Positions 16,519 to 26,408 are shown, counted from the stretch's first letter. The stretch: DNA of 64,000 nt from Glycomyces sp. TRM65418 (GCF_019710475.1 NZ_JAJFAX010000007.1:225120-289119), one strand, 5' to 3'. The notes: a model not told the origin generated them from the letters alone. A program made the numbers and translations.

Positions 16519-16550
16519 CAGGGCCCGCCGACCGTCACCGGCGGGCCCTG
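16519..16550. terminator. Hairpin terminator
   Basis: CAGGGCCCGCCG pairs with its complement over an 8-nt loop. It follows the SDR remnant and overlaps the stop of the convergent DUF2568 gene. Confidence 0.65.
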
Positions 16551-16921
16551 AGGAGCCGGCGCCAGCGCGGCAGCTCCGCGACGACGCTCGCCGACGTCAA
16601 GACGCTCAACGCCGTTGCGGCCCACCACGGCCAGGCGATCCAGGCGGCGACGATCCCACCGGCCATGGTCGCGGCGAGGATCGCGAGGGTCACCCGCCCG
16701 GGAACGGGGATGAAGACGTGCGGTTTGTCGCCGGGGGTCGCGTACACGGCGGGGATCGCGATCGCGGCGAGCACCACGGCGACCGCCAACGGCAGCGAGA
16801 CGTGGGCGACGGCCGTGCCGACGGCGGCCCACGCGCCCAGTTCGGTGAGGAACCGCAGCGCGGCGGCCTTCCGACGCGTCGGGGAGGCCGCGCCCATGTC
16901 GTGGACGGAAGCAGGCGTCAT
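16535..16921 (-). CDS. DUF2568 (YrdB-type) small membrane protein
   Basis: A 128-residue protein with four predicted helices. The first helix region LRFLTELGAWAAVGTAV and the IAIPAVYATPGD segment fit the DUF2568 family, whose function is unknown. The start at 16921 was preferred because GAGGAT ends 6 nt before it (leaderless); the upstream extension is low-complexity. It stands alone, downstream of the convergent SDR remnant. Confidence 0.7.
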   Translation of the reverse strand: MTPASVHDMGAASPTRRKAAALRFLTELGAWAAVGTAVAHVSLPLAVAVVLAAIAIPAVYATPGDKPHVFIPVPGRVTLAILAATMAGGIVAAWIAWPWWAATALSVLTSASVVAELPRWRRLLRARR

Positions 16922-17033
16922 CCCGCCATCCTCGCAGGCGGGCAACGCGTGCCGCAGCGGCCGCAGTATCAGCCGGGGCACCGCAATCCACCCCCGAGGG
17001 AGACTTGCTGCGCACCGCCGCGGCAGCGGCATG

Positions 17034-17073
17034 GGCCGGGCCCGTCGCTCCGCGTGGAGCGACGGGCCCGGCC
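17034..17073. terminator. dnaE terminator
   Basis: A perfect 18-bp stem with a GCGT loop lies 14 bp beyond the dnaE stop codon. Confidence 0.85.
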
Positions 17074-17087
17074 GGTGCCCGCGAGGG

Positions 17088-20000
17088 CTATCCGACGACG
17101 GCTCCGGCGCCCAGGAGCGCCTTGAGGTCGGCCGACAGCTCGACCGAGGGCCGCACCCGCCAGGCGTCGCCCAGCGCCAGCACGGTGGTCTTCGGGCCGT
17201 TCGCCAGCTGCACCCGCACCTGCGCTTCGCCGCGGTGGGTCTTGAACGTGTCCGAGAGCTTCTCGATGAGGTCCTGGTTCACCGCGGAGGCCCGCAGCGC
17301 CAACGTGATCGGCGCCGAGTTCGCCTCCGGGCCCGTGGAGGTGTCGAGGACGGCGAGGTCCTGGGCGATGAGCTGCGCGGTCCCGTCGCGGCGGTCCAGC
17401 TTGCCCTTGACGCAGCACACGAGGTCGTCGGCGAGCGAGTCGGACACGAGCTCGTAGGTGTTGGGGAAGAACCGGACCTCGATCGAACCGGCGAGGTCCT
17501 CGAGCGTGGCCGACGCCCACAGCTTGCCCTGCTTGGTGACGCGCTTGGCGACGTTCTGCAGGATCCCGGCGACGCGCACGTTCGCGCCGTCGGGGAGCTC
17601 CTCGCCGTGCAGCGCCGCGATCGGTCGGTCCGCATTGGACGACAGGAGCCGCTCGAAGCCGTTGAGCGGGTGGTCGGAGACGTACAGGCCGAGCATCTCC
17701 CGTTCGAACGCGAGCTTGTCGCGCCGCTCCCATTCGTCGTCGGCGATGGTCAGGTCGACGCCGAGGGTCTCGGTCGTGTCGGCCATCATGCCGCCGAACA
17801 GGTCGAACTGGCCGCGCGCCTCCTCCTTCTTGATGGAGACCATCGCGTCGATCGCCTTCTCGTGCACCTCCGCCAGGCCGCGCCGGGCGTGCCCGAGCGA
17901 GTCGAACGCGCCCGCCTTGATGAGCGACTCGACGGTGCGCTTGTTGCACACCGCCGCGGGCACCTTCTGCAGGAAGTCCTTGAAGTCGGTGTAGGCGCCC
18001 TTCTCCTCGCGGGCCTCGATGATCCCGGCGACGACGTTCGCGCCCACGTTCCGGACCGCGCCCAGGCCGTAGCGGATGTCCTTGCCGACCGGGTGGAACA
18101 TGTGCCGGGACTCGTTGACGTCCGGGGGCATGACGGTGATGCCCATGCGGCGGCACTCCGAGAGGTACACCGCCGCCTTGTCCTTCGAGTCGCCCACCGA
18201 GGTCAGCAGCGCCGACATGTACTCCGCGGGGTAGTTCGCCTTCAGGTAGGCCGTCCAGTACCCGACGAGCGCGTACCCGGCCGCGTGCGACTTGTTGAAC
18301 GCGTACCCGGCGAACGGGAGCATGATGTCCCACAGGGTCTTGATGGACTCCTTGGAGTAGCCGTTGGCGAGCATGCCCGCCTCGTAGTCGGCGTACATCT
18401 TCTCCAGGACGTCGACCTTCTTCTTGCCCATGGCCTTGCGGAGCATGTCCGCCTGGCCCATCGTGAAGCCCGCGAGCTTCTGGGCGATGCGCATGATCTG
18501 CTCTTGGTAGACGATGAGGCCGTACGTCTCGGACAGGATCTCGTCCAGCGCCTCCCCGAGCTCGGGGTGCAGCGGCACGACCTCCTGGCGCTTGTTCTTG
18601 CGGTCGGCGTAGTTGTTGTGCGAGTTCGCGGCCATCGGACCGGGCCGGTACAGGGCGTTCACGGCGATGATGTCGTTGAACTCGGTGGGCTGCATGCGCT
18701 TGAGCAGCTCGCGCATGGCCCCGCCGTCGAGTTGGAACACGCCGAGGCTGTCGCCGCGCGCCAGCAGCTCGTACGCCTTCGGGTCGTCCGTCGGCAGCGT
18801 GTCGAGGTCGATCTCGACGCCCCGGTTGAGCTTGATCGCCTCGATCGCGTCGCCGATGACGGTGAGGTTCCGCAGCCCCAGGAAGTCCATCTTCAGCAGG
18901 CCGATGTCCTCACAGGACGGATAGTCCCAGCCGGTGATGATCGACCCGTCCGGCCTGGCCCACATCGGGATGCAGTCGATCAGCGGCTGCGAGGAGAGGA
19001 TCACCGCGCAGGCGTGGACGCCCGCGTTCCGGATCAGGCCCTCCAGGCCGAGCGCGGTGTCGAAGATCTGACGGACCTCGGAGTCGTTCTCGATCAGGCT
19101 CCGGACCTCCCCCGCCTCCTTGTAGCGCGGGTGCTCCGGGTCCATGATCCCCGCGAGCGGGATGTCCGTGGCCGCCACGGGCGGCGGCAGCGCCTTGGTG
19201 ATGCGCTCGGCGATCGAGAAGCCGGGCTGGCCGTGGTGGACGCGCGCGGCGTCCTTGATCGCGGCCTTGGTCTTGATGGTGCCGAACGTGATGACCTGGG
19301 CGACGAACTCCTTGCCGTACTTCTCGGTCGCGTACGTGATCATCTCGCCGCGGCGGCGGTCGTCGAAGTCGATGTCGATGTCGGGCATCGAGACGCGCTC
19401 GGGGTTGAGGAACCGCTCGAACAGCAGGCCGTGCTCGATCGGGTCGATGTTCGTGATCTTCATGGCGTACGCGACCAGGGAGCCCGCGGCCGAACCGCGG
19501 CCCGGGCCGACGTAGATCCCGATCGACCGGGCGTGGTTGATGAGGTCGGCAACGACGAGGAAGTACGACGGGTACCCGGCGTTGATGATGACGTTCAGCT
19601 CGAGCTCGGCCCGCTCCAGGTACTCGGCCGGGACGTCCCGGCCCGGGAAGCGCTCCTTGAGCCCCGTCGCCACCTGCTCGCGCAGCCACGTGCCCTGGTC
19701 GTGACCCTCCGGGACCTCGATGATCGGCATCCGGTCCTGGACGGCGAAGATCTCGTCGTACGGCTCGACCATGTCCGCGACCAGGAGCGTGTTCGCGCAG
19801 CCCTCCTGCCACAGGTCGTCGGACTTGATCCCGTACATCTCCTGCGCCGAGCGCAGGTAGTAGCCCTCGCCGTCGAACTTGAACCGCTTCGGGTCGTCCA
19901 GCGTGGTCCCCGACTGAACGCACAGCAGCGCCGCGTGCGTGCTCTTCTGGTCCTCGGTCACGAAGTGGGAGTCGTTCGTGACCAGCGGCGGGATGCCCAT

Positions 20001-20630
20001 CTTGCGGCCCATCTCGTACAGCTCGTCCTTGACGCGCATGTCGATCTGGTTGTCGTGGTCCATGATCTCGAGGAAGAAGTTCTCGGGCCCGAAGATGTCC
20101 CGGTAGTCCGAGGCCGCCTGGTAGGCCTCCTTCAACTGGCCCAACCGCATCCGGGTCTGGACCTCGCCGGAGGGGCAGCCGGTGGTCGCGACGATCCCCG
20201 AGCCGTACTGCGCGATGAGCTCCCGGTCCATGCGCGGCTTGTAGTAGTAGCCCTCGAACGAGGCCATGCTGGAGAGCCGGAACAGGTTCCGCAGACCCTC
20301 CGAGTTCTTCGCGACCATCGTCATGTGCGTGTACGAGCCGCCACCGGAGAGGTCGTCGCCGCGCTGGCTCGGCTCACCCCAGAAGACGGGCTTCTTGTGG
20401 AAGCGGCTCTGCGGCGCGATGTACGCCTCGATCCCGAGGATCGGCTTCACGCCGGCCTTCTTCGCCTCCTGGTAGAACGCGTAGCCGCCGTACATGTTGC
20501 CGTGGTCGGTCATCGCGAGCGCGGGCTGTCCCAGGCGCTGCGCCTCCGCGAACAGGGGTTTGAGTTTCGCGGCCCCGTCGAGCATCGAGTACTCGGTGTG
20601 CACATGCAGGTGGACGTACTGGTTCGACAC
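17088..20630 (-). CDS. dnaE: DNA polymerase III alpha subunit (DnaE1)
   Basis: This is the replicative polymerase, 1180 residues. The N-terminal PHP domain begins [13 protein letters not shown], and in actinobacteria this domain proofreads. The palm carries [14 protein letters not shown] and the catalytic aspartates in [14 protein letters not shown]. The thumb/fingers region includes [15 protein letters not shown]. An OB-fold domain ([18 protein letters not shown]) follows near the C-terminus. It lacks the extra motifs of DnaE2/ImuC. The start is GTG at 20630, with GGGAG about 10 nt upstream. A strong hairpin follows the stop. A same-strand XRE regulator ends 98 bp upstream, probably a separate unit. 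Confidence 0.98.
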   Translation of the reverse strand: MSNQYVHLHVHTEYSMLDGAAKLKPLFAEAQRLGQPALAMTDHGNMYGGYAFYQEAKKAGVKPILGIEAYIAPQSRFHKKPVFWGEPSQRGDDLSGGGSYTHMTMVAKNSEGLRNLFRLSSMASFEGYYYKPRMDRELIAQYGSGIVATTGCPSGEVQTRMRLGQLKEAYQAASDYRDIFGPENFFLEIMDHDNQIDMRVKDELYEMGRKMGIPPLVTNDSHFVTEDQKSTHAALLCVQSGTTLDDPKRFKFDGEGYYLRSAQEMYGIKSDDLWQEGCANTLLVADMVEPYDEIFAVQDRMPIIEVPEGHDQGTWLREQVATGLKERFPGRDVPAEYLERAELELNVIINAGYPSYFLVVADLINHARSIGIYVGPGRGSAAGSLVAYAMKITNIDPIEHGLLFERFLNPERVSMPDIDIDFDDRRRGEMITYATEKYGKEFVAQVITFGTIKTKAAIKDAARVHHGQPGFSIAERITKALPPPVAATDIPLAGIMDPEHPRYKEAGEVRSLIENDSEVRQIFDTALGLEGLIRNAGVHACAVILSSQPLIDCIPMWARPDGSIITGWDYPSCEDIGLLKMDFLGLRNLTVIGDAIEAIKLNRGVEIDLDTLPTDDPKAYELLARGDSLGVFQLDGGAMRELLKRMQPTEFNDIIAVNALYRPGPMAANSHNNYADRKNKRQEVVPLHPELGEALDEILSETYGLIVYQEQIMRIAQKLAGFTMGQADMLRKAMGKKKVDVLEKMYADYEAGMLANGYSKESIKTLWDIMLPFAGYAFNKSHAAGYALVGYWTAYLKANYPAEYMSALLTSVGDSKDKAAVYLSECRRMGITVMPPDVNESRHMFHPVGKDIRYGLGAVRNVGANVVAGIIEAREEKGAYTDFKDFLQKVPAAVCNKRTVESLIKAGAFDSLGHARRGLAEVHEKAIDAMVSIKKEEARGQFDLFGGMMADTTETLGVDLTIADDEWERRDKLAFEREMLGLYVSDHPLNGFERLLSSNADRPIAALHGEELPDGANVRVAGILQNVAKRVTKQGKLWASATLEDLAGSIEVRFFPNTYELVSDSLADDLVCCVKGKLDRRDGTAQLIAQDLAVLDTSTGPEANSAPITLALRASAVNQDLIEKLSDTFKTHRGEAQVRVQLANGPKTTVLALGDAWRVRPSVELSADLKALLGAGAVVG

Positions 20631-20728
20631 GCTTCGCTCCCGCTTTGACCTCTGGTTTCACCCCCGGGAGGCCCTCGCGCGATGTCCTCGGAACACCGGC
20701 GGGGGCGGCCCGGTTCAGACCTTCAAGC

Positions 20729-21601
20729 CTATCCCCCCGCGCCTCGCGGCCGCGCCGACTCCGGACCCCCGATGCCCTCCGCCTCACCCTCCCGGGCCGC
20801 CGCCGCGAAGGCCGCCGCGGTGGCCTCGTCGAGGGGGAAGAACAGCTCGACGGCCAGCTCCGAGACCGTGATGTCGCGGGGCGCGCCGAAGGTGGCGATC
20901 GTGGTGAACATCGACAGCTCGCCCCGGGCCGAGCGCACCCGCAGCGGCAGCGCGAACGGGCTCGGCGCCGCGCCGTCCCACCCGCCGTCGTCCTCGGCGA
21001 CCGGCTCGCGGTGGCGGACCTCCTCGATCAGCTCGGCCACCACCGGGTCGTCGTCGATCGCCGCCTGGGCCCGCAACCGGTCCAGGAAGTACTGCCGGAC
21101 CTCCGCGAAGTTCCGCAGCCTCGGCGCGAGCCCCCGCGGGTGCAGCGCGACCCGCGACAGGTTCACGCGGCCGCTGAGCAGGTCCGGGTCGACCTCTTCC
21201 ATGAGGACCCCGGCGCCCGCGTTGAAGTCGAGCAGGTTCCCGTACCGGTCGACGACCACCGCGGGGAGCGGGTCGTGGTGCTCCAGGATCATCCCGATCG
21301 CCTGCCGGGCCGCGGCCAGCCGCTCGTCCCAGTAGTCGGTCTCGGCCCACGCGGGCGCGTAGCCGGCCGCTACCAGCAGCGCATTGCGATCGCGCAGCGG
21401 CACGTCCAGGGCCTCGGCCAACCGGAGCACCATCTGGCGGCTGGGCTCGGCCCGGCCGGTCTCGATGCGCGAGAGATGCCGCGCGGACACTCCCGTCTGG
21501 ACGGACAGGTCGAACTGGCTGACGCGGCGGCGCCCGCGCCACTGGCGCAGCAGCGCGCCGAACGCGGTGAGGTCCGCGGCGGGAGAAGTCTGGGTGGTCA
21601 C
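20729..21601 (-). CDS. XRE-family regulator with MmyB-like C-terminal domain
   Basis: The first 70 residues form a cro/C1-type helix-turn-helix (GALLRQWRGRRRVSQFDL, then TGVSARHLSRIETGRAEPSR). The rest matches the MmyB-like ligand-binding domain (YWDERLAAARQAIGMIL, VVVDRYGNLLDFNAGAG, LFFPLDEATAAAF), a PAS-like fold that may bind a fatty acid-like ligand. GTG 21601 follows TATCAT by 7 nt (leaderless). It is divergent from a small membrane-protein gene, with a perfect palindrome between them, so it probably controls both. The 290-residue length is usual. Confidence 0.9.
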   Translation of the reverse strand: MTTQTSPAADLTAFGALLRQWRGRRRVSQFDLSVQTGVSARHLSRIETGRAEPSRQMVLRLAEALDVPLRDRNALLVAAGYAPAWAETDYWDERLAAARQAIGMILEHHDPLPAVVVDRYGNLLDFNAGAGVLMEEVDPDLLSGRVNLSRVALHPRGLAPRLRNFAEVRQYFLDRLRAQAAIDDDPVVAELIEEVRHREPVAEDDGGWDGAAPSPFALPLRVRSARGELSMFTTIATFGAPRDITVSELAVELFFPLDEATAAAFAAAAREGEAEGIGGPESARPRGAGG

Positions 21602-21636
21602 CGGCGCAATGATAGCCATCGCGGGGACCGGGGACC

Positions 21637-21653
21637 ATGACCTCTGAGGTCAT
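21637..21653. promoter_or_regulatory. Perfect 17-nt palindrome, likely operator of the XRE regulator
   Basis: ATGACCTC and its complement flank one central T. It lies 36 bp upstream of the regulator start and about 80 bp upstream of the divergent membrane-protein gene. Confidence 0.68.
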
Positions 21654-21733
21654 TGCGGACCGGACCGGACGGGCCCAGGATTGGCCGAAAGCGGGACGCC
21701 CCGAGCCCCGCCCGACGACTGGGAGGCAACCCC

Positions 21734-22141
21734 ATGACCACGATGACCGCCGACGCCACCGACGCTCAGACCCGACTCCGCGGCGTCCTCCGCCTGGACG
21801 CCGCCGCCTGCGCCGCGTTCGGCGTCCTCATGACCGCCGGTGCGCCCCTGGTCGACCGGCTCTTCGGACTGGCACCGGCCTGGGCCGTGCCGTTCGGCGT
21901 CTACCTACTGGGCTGCGCGGTCGCGCTGGCCCTGGTGGCCGGATATCCGGACCTGGTGCGCGGCCAGGTGATCGGCGTGGTGGCGAACAACGTCGTCGCC
22001 GCGGCGGCGATGGCGGCGCTGCCGTTCACCGGGCTGGTCGACCTGACGGCGGCCGGCTACGCGCTGATGCTCGCCGGGGCGGCGCTGGTGGCGCTGTTCG
22101 CCGTGATGGAGGAAGCGGGCGTGCGGCGGCTGGCCGCCTGA
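21734..22141 (+). CDS. Small four-helix membrane protein
   Basis: The 135-residue protein has a polar N-terminus (TTMTADATDAQTRLRGVLRL) and four hydrophobic helices; no catalytic motif is visible. GGGAGG lies 8 nt before the ATG. It is divergent from the MmyB-type regulator, and regulators of that kind often control an adjacent oxidoreductase or membrane gene. A U-rich terminator follows. I do not recognise a family beyond integral membrane protein. Confidence 0.75.
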   Translation: MTTMTADATDAQTRLRGVLRLDAAACAAFGVLMTAGAPLVDRLFGLAPAWAVPFGVYLLGCAVALALVAGYPDLVRGQVIGVVANNVVAAAAMAALPFTGLVDLTAAGYALMLAGAALVALFAVMEEAGVRRLAA

Positions 22142-22155
22142 TGAAGCGGAGGTCC

Positions 22156-22190
22156 GGGAGCGGCGGCGACGCCGCTCCCGTCCTGCTTTT
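22156..22190 (+). terminator. Rho-independent terminator
   Basis: GGGAGCGGCG pairs with its complement over GCGA and is followed by TCCTGCTTTT, a rare clear U-tract in this window. Confidence 0.85.
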
Positions 22191-22215
22191 ACCACTCCGG
22201 ACAGCCCGCACCGAA

Positions 22216-22245
22216 CAATCCACAGGCCCCATTGAGTTATCCACA
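22216..22245 (+). promoter_or_regulatory. Two DnaA-box-like sites
   Basis: TTATCCACA at 22237-22245 is a perfect DnaA-box consensus. CAATCCACA at 22216-22224 matches it at 7 of 9 positions in the same orientation, 21 bp away (two helical turns). They lie just upstream of the DUF4192 promoter. Confidence 0.5.
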
Positions 22246-22261
22246 GGCCGAAAAATACTTC

Positions 22262-22290
22262 TTGCCGGTAGTCGTCATGTCACGGACAGT
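22262..22290 (+). promoter_or_regulatory. Promoter of the DUF4192 gene
   Basis: TTGCCG (22262-22267) and GACAGT (22285-22290) are separated by 17 bp. The -10 ends 6 nt before ATG 22297, and no ribosome site is seen. Confidence 0.5.
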
Positions 22291-22296
22291 TGATCT

Positions 22297-23277
22297 ATGA
22301 ACATGACACAGGCGAGAATCCGGCTCAACGGCCCCACCGACCTCCTCAGCACCATCCCGCTGCTGCTGGGCTTTCATCCCCAGCACAGCCTGGTCGTGGT
22401 CGGTCTCATCGGCGGCGAGCTCCAGTGCACGTTCCGGGCGGACCTCCCCGGCTCGGCCGATCATCTGGAGCATCTGCCGGACCTCACCGCGCAGCTCAGC
22501 CTCAACGAATGCGACGGCTGCGTGGTCATCGCCTACGGCGAGGCCGACCTCGCGCAGGCGGCGGTCGAGCGGGCGGCCGCCCGGCTCGACGCCGCCGGGA
22601 TCGAACCGCTCGACCAACTGCGCGTGTCCGACGGCCGCTGGGCCAGCCTCACCTGCGAGAAACCCTGCTGCCCGCCCGAGGGCTCGCCGGTCCCGGAGAC
22701 CACGGCGGCCTCCTGCGAGGTCGCGGTGGCCGGCGGGTACGCGGCCGCGGACCGCAGCGCGATCGCCGCCCAACTCGCCCCGGCCGCGCCGGGCCCACGA
22801 GCCACGGTGGCGCAGGCGGTGACCGAGACGCTCAACGCCGAGGCGGAACTGGACTGGCCCACCCAACGGTCGGTCGACCTCCACGCGATCGACCACTGGA
22901 TGAGCGCGAGCGCCCTGCCCGGCCCCGACGACATCGCCGCGGTCGGCCTCGCCCTCGGCGACCTGGACATCCGCGATTACGCGCTGCGGCGCATCAACAC
23001 CGGCACATTCGAAGGCAACCGGGTGGATCTGTGGATCTGGGTGGCCCGGCACATGGAGGACGACCTGGTCGCCCCGGCGGCGACGGTGGCGGGCTTCGCC
23101 GCCTACCGCCTCGGCAACGGCGTGCTGGCGCTGGAGGCCCTCGAACTGGCCCTGCGCTCGAGCCCGCACTACCGGCTCGCGCAGATGCTCATGGCGGCGC
23201 TGCAGGCGGGCATACCGCCCGGCGCGCTGTCGCGGATCGGCTGCGGCGACCGAGAAGCAGCAGAGGTCAACGAATAG
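22297..23277 (+). CDS. DUF4192 family protein
   Basis: A 326-residue soluble protein. The start (LNGPTDLLSTIPLLLGFHPQHSLVVVGL) is the hallmark of DUF4192, an actinobacterial family of unknown function. Its C-terminus (ALRRINTGTFEGNRVDLWIW onward, ARHMEDDLVAPAATVAGFAAY) is the usual helical region. A cysteine cluster CEKPCCPP sits near residue 123. The transcript appears leaderless. DnaA-box-like sites precede the promoter. No function is claimed. Confidence 0.85.
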   Translation: MNMTQARIRLNGPTDLLSTIPLLLGFHPQHSLVVVGLIGGELQCTFRADLPGSADHLEHLPDLTAQLSLNECDGCVVIAYGEADLAQAAVERAAARLDAAGIEPLDQLRVSDGRWASLTCEKPCCPPEGSPVPETTAASCEVAVAGGYAAADRSAIAAQLAPAAPGPRATVAQAVTETLNAEAELDWPTQRSVDLHAIDHWMSASALPGPDDIAAVGLALGDLDIRDYALRRINTGTFEGNRVDLWIWVARHMEDDLVAPAATVAGFAAYRLGNGVLALEALELALRSSPHYRLAQMLMAALQAGIPPGALSRIGCGDREAAEVNE

Positions 23278-23479
23278 GCACGCTGCCGCCGATCCCGCAG
23301 CAATAACAGTCCGTGAATCCCTCGTGAACCGGCATCGAGATCGATACCCCGGTGAAGTCCCCGATCCAATGCAGAGGCGGCGAAAGGCAGGAGATGACCA
23401 ATCGAATCAGGCGGAGACAAGGCGTCGGTGAAGGCACCACGGCACCCCGCGAGCGCGGAGTGATCGCTACGCTGGGGTC

Positions 23480-24094
23480 ATGGCTGAGCACGCGAACCGT
23501 TTCGCAGCGATCGTTCTGGTGGGCGGCAGGGCCCGGCGGTTCGCCGGATGCGCGAAGAGCGAACTGGTCGTCGGCGGTGCGACGATCCTGGAACGGATGC
23601 TGGCGGCGACCGAGGAGGCGACGCCACGGGTGGTGGTGGGCGCGCGGCCCGCCGACGCCCGGCCCCTGCCGGAGGGGGCGCTCCAGCTCGTGGAGAACCC
23701 GCCGCGCTCCGGCCCGGCCCGGGCGGTGCAGGCCGGTCTGGCGAAGGTGCCGGACGACTGCGAGCGAGTGGCGATCCTCGGCGGTGACCTGCCGTTCCTG
23801 TGCTCCGGCGCGCTGCGGCTGCTCAACGAGCAGGCGAACGCGGCGGGTCCGAAGAGCGGTGCGGTGTTCTGCGACAACGCGGGCCGCCGGCAGTGGCTGT
23901 GCGGCCTGTGGCCGACCGCCCTGGTCCGGCAGAACGCGGCCGGCATCGAGCCGGGCGCTCCGGCGAGGCTCCTGTTCACCGGGATCGACGTCGAGACCGT
24001 CACGTGGGAGGACCCGACTCCGCCCCCGTGGTTCGACTGCGACACCCCGGACGACCTCACCCAGGCCCGAACCTGGGCGGAGACACTGAGCTAG
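23480..24094 (+). CDS. mobA: Molybdenum cofactor guanylyltransferase (MobA-like)
   Basis: MobA attaches GMP to molybdopterin to give the guanine-dinucleotide cofactor. The 204-residue protein shows the nucleotidyltransferase signature VLVGGRARRFAG...KSELVVGG, the ENPPRSGPARAV loop and GGDLPFL at the metal site. A usual A or C before DLPF is glycine here. TACGCT ends 6 nt before the ATG (leaderless). moaA-moaD lies 20 kb away in the window and would feed the same pathway. A related nucleotidyltransferase such as MocA or CofC is less likely. Confidence 0.78.
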   Translation: MAEHANRFAAIVLVGGRARRFAGCAKSELVVGGATILERMLAATEEATPRVVVGARPADARPLPEGALQLVENPPRSGPARAVQAGLAKVPDDCERVAILGGDLPFLCSGALRLLNEQANAAGPKSGAVFCDNAGRRQWLCGLWPTALVRQNAAGIEPGAPARLLFTGIDVETVTWEDPTPPPWFDCDTPDDLTQARTWAETLS

Positions 24095-24207
24095 CGCTTC
24101 GACCCGAACCGTGACGGACGGCTCCGGCCCGGACCCCAGGCCGAATCCGGTCCCAGGTCCAACTCCGGCTCCTGGATCGGTACTGGTCCCGCCCTCGGCT
24201 CCAGTCT

Positions 24208-24277
<70 letters not shown>

Positions 24278-24389
24278 AGAATCTACCAACAACGGTCCGA
24301 CCTCGGCCGGACCGTGAGGACGGTCAACGACGACCGTCGGCCGATCGCCCGAGGCGTCGGCCCGACACATGCTGCACGTCAACAACATC

Positions 24390-24423
24390 GGGGTGGGTGG
24401 GCGAGGGGGGCGGGGGGGAGGGG
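24390..24423 (+). other. G-quadruplex-prone G-run
   Basis: Runs of three to seven guanines are separated by one to three bases over 34 nt, more than the four runs needed for a G-quadruplex. It lies just beyond the 3' end of the rhomboid gene (C-rich in that transcript). Confidence 0.6.
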
Positions 24424-24473
24424 CCCCCAAAGAGGCAGAGGTCGAAGCCGAGCCGCCTCGCGGCGGCCCGGCC

Positions 24474-25400
24474 TCAGACGACGTCGAACCGGTTGTCGAG
24501 CACGCCGGTCTGGAAGAACGTGATGACCGCCAGCACCACCAGCAGCGCCCCGAAACCGACCCAGTGCAGCTGCCGCCGCTCCCGCGGCGTGAAGGTCAGG
24601 ATCGCACCGCAGATCAGCCCGCCGACGAGACCGCCGACGTGGCCGGCGAGGCTGAAGCCCCAGACGATCGTCAGCACCAGGTTCAACCCCAGGAGCACAT
24701 AGATGCCCTGGTTGTCGCGCCGGAGCTTGCGGTTGATCATGATCATCAGGCCGAACAGCCCGTACACCGCGCCCGAGGCGCCCGCGGTCACCGACCCGAA
24801 CGAGAACAGGTAGACCGCGACCGATCCCGCCAAGCCCGACAGCATGTAGGCCGTGAGGAACCGCGCGGGGCCGAGGTCGCGTTCGAGGACCCGCCCGAGC
24901 AGCCACAGCACCACCATGTTGAACAGCAGGTGGATGAGGCCGAAGTGCAGGAACATGCCGGTGATCATGCGGTAGTAGCCGCCAGCGGCCACGACCGGCG
25001 CGGTGAACGTGAATCCGAAGAGGTCCACCGGCACCTCGTTCGGGATCCCAGGGTGGAACCCGATCTCGGCGCCGAACAGGTGCAGCGGCGTCAGCACCGA
25101 CGACATCGCGGCGGCGAGGTCGCCGGCCGAGACGATCGCCAGCACGAACACGGCCACGTTCGCGGCGATGAGCGCCTTGGTGACCGTGCCCGCCGCACCA
25201 GCCTGAGCCCTGCCGCCGAACGTGGAGCGCGCCTGGCGCACCGTCCGGCGGCCTTGGGCCACGCAGTCGGGGCACTGGAAGCCGACGGGTGCGTCGATGC
25301 GGCAGTCGGCGCAGATCGGTTTGTCGCAGCGGACGCAGCGCAGGTAAGTCTGGCGGTTCCGGTGGCGATAGCAGACCGGGGCCGACTGCTCTTCGCTCAT
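24474..25400 (-). CDS. Rhomboid family intramembrane serine protease with N-terminal zinc finger
   Basis: The 308-residue protein starts with a B-box-like zinc-binding module (CYRHRNRQTYLRCVRCDKP, then CADC and FQCPDC). Six or seven membrane helices follow. The catalytic serine lies in GASGAVYGLFG and the catalytic histidine in AGHVGGLVGG. The loop motif after helix 2 (HFGLIHLLFNM) contains the conserved HxxxN. Rhomboids cleave membrane proteins within the bilayer. A cyclophilin gene lies directly upstream on the same strand (10-bp gap), as in other actinomycetes. Confidence 0.93.
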   Translation of the reverse strand: MSEEQSAPVCYRHRNRQTYLRCVRCDKPICADCRIDAPVGFQCPDCVAQGRRTVRQARSTFGGRAQAGAAGTVTKALIAANVAVFVLAIVSAGDLAAAMSSVLTPLHLFGAEIGFHPGIPNEVPVDLFGFTFTAPVVAAGGYYRMITGMFLHFGLIHLLFNMVVLWLLGRVLERDLGPARFLTAYMLSGLAGSVAVYLFSFGSVTAGASGAVYGLFGLMIMINRKLRRDNQGIYVLLGLNLVLTIVWGFSLAGHVGGLVGGLICGAILTFTPRERRQLHWVGFGALLVVLAVITFFQTGVLDNRFDVV

Positions 25401-25410
25401 CGAGGCGTCG

Positions 25411-25923
25411 TTACTTCTCGATGACGACGGACTCGATGACGATGTCGTTGACCGGGCGGTCCATCGGGCCGGTCGCGGTCTTGCCGATGCGGTCGACGAC
25501 GGACTTGGAGTCCTCGTCGGCGACCTTGCCGAAGATGGTGTGGCGGAAGTTCAGGTGCGGGGTCGGGCCCAGCGTGATGAAGAACTGCGAGCCGTTGGTG
25601 CCGGGTCCGGCGTTGGCCATCGCGAGCAGGTACGGCTCGCCGAAGTGCAGGTCGGGGTGGAACTCGTCGCCGAACTTGTAGCCGGGGCCGCCGCGGCCGG
25701 TGCCGGTGGGGTCGCCGCCCTGGATCATGAATCCGTCGATGACGCGGTGGAAGATGACCCCGTCGTAGTACGGGCCCGAGCCGGTCTGGCCGGTCTCCGG
25801 GTCGGTGTACTCCTTCGTGCCCTCGGCCAGACCCACGAAGTTCGCCACCGTCTTGGGCGCGTGGTTGTCGAACAGGTCGATCGTGATGTCGCCTGCATTG
25901 GTCTTCAGCGTCGCCTTCGTCAT
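25411..25923 (-). CDS. ppiA: Peptidyl-prolyl cis-trans isomerase, cyclophilin type
   Basis: A 170-residue cytoplasmic cyclophilin that catalyses proline isomerisation. FHRVIDGFMIQGGDPTGTG holds the catalytic arginine and the conserved FMIQGGD, and NGSQFFIT and FGKV are also present. ATG 25923 was chosen because a promoter (TTGGAC, 17 bp, CACCAT) ends 7 nt upstream; the longer frame has no support. The position beside rhomboid and near crgA matches actinobacterial origin-proximal gene order. Confidence 0.95.
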   Translation of the reverse strand: MTKATLKTNAGDITIDLFDNHAPKTVANFVGLAEGTKEYTDPETGQTGSGPYYDGVIFHRVIDGFMIQGGDPTGTGRGGPGYKFGDEFHPDLHFGEPYLLAMANAGPGTNGSQFFITLGPTPHLNFRHTIFGKVADEDSKSVVDRIGKTATGPMDRPVNDIVIESVVIEK

Positions 25924-25930
25924 GGCGTCA

Positions 25931-25959
25931 ATGGTGCCAGACGGCCGAGGTTCGTCCAA
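25931..25959 (-). promoter_or_regulatory. Promoter of the cyclophilin gene
   Basis: Minus-strand TTGGAC (25954-25959) and CACCAT (25931-25936) lie 17 bp apart, with 7 nt from the -10 to the ATG. Confidence 0.6.
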
Positions 25960-26039
25960 CTTTCTCCCCCGTTTCCCTCGACGGGTGTCGCGACCCGGTG
26001 CACGATGAGACTTACAGGCACTCAGAGGAGGCATTCACT

Positions 26040-26408
26040 ATGGGCTTCAGCCGACATGCCACGACTCCGACCAAGGAGGCCGTGGATCATTTCACGCAGG
26101 GTGTGAACTCGCTGAGGAACGCGGGCTACGCAGCGGCCAGGGGAACGAAGGACGCCGCCGCGCCGAAGGTCAACGTCGTCCTGACGAAGGTCGGACTCAG
26201 GAAGCCGCCGGCGCGCAAGTGGCCGTGGGTCCTGGGGGCGATCGGCGCGGGACTCGCGATGGGGGGCGCCGCCGCGTACGTCTGGTACCGGCAGCGGACC
26301 GAGTCGATCGGGGAGGCGCTCCTCACGGACGAACTCCTCGACGACACCGAACCCGAGGAACGGAACCGGGCCCTCACCGAAGAGCTCGTCGACAGCGTCT
26401 CCCGTTGA
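26040..26408 (+). CDS. Small single-helix membrane protein
   Basis: A 122-residue protein with an amphipathic N-terminal region (VDHFTQGVNSLRNAGYAA), a basic stretch, one membrane helix (WPWVLGAIGAGLAMGGAAAYVWY) and an acidic C-terminal tail. AGAGGAGG stands 9 nt before the ATG. The layout resembles YtxH-like or other small actinobacterial envelope proteins. It is divergent from ppiA. Function unknown. Confidence 0.75.
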   Translation: MGFSRHATTPTKEAVDHFTQGVNSLRNAGYAAARGTKDAAAPKVNVVLTKVGLRKPPARKWPWVLGAIGAGLAMGGAAAYVWYRQRTESIGEALLTDELLDDTEPEERNRALTEELVDSVSR

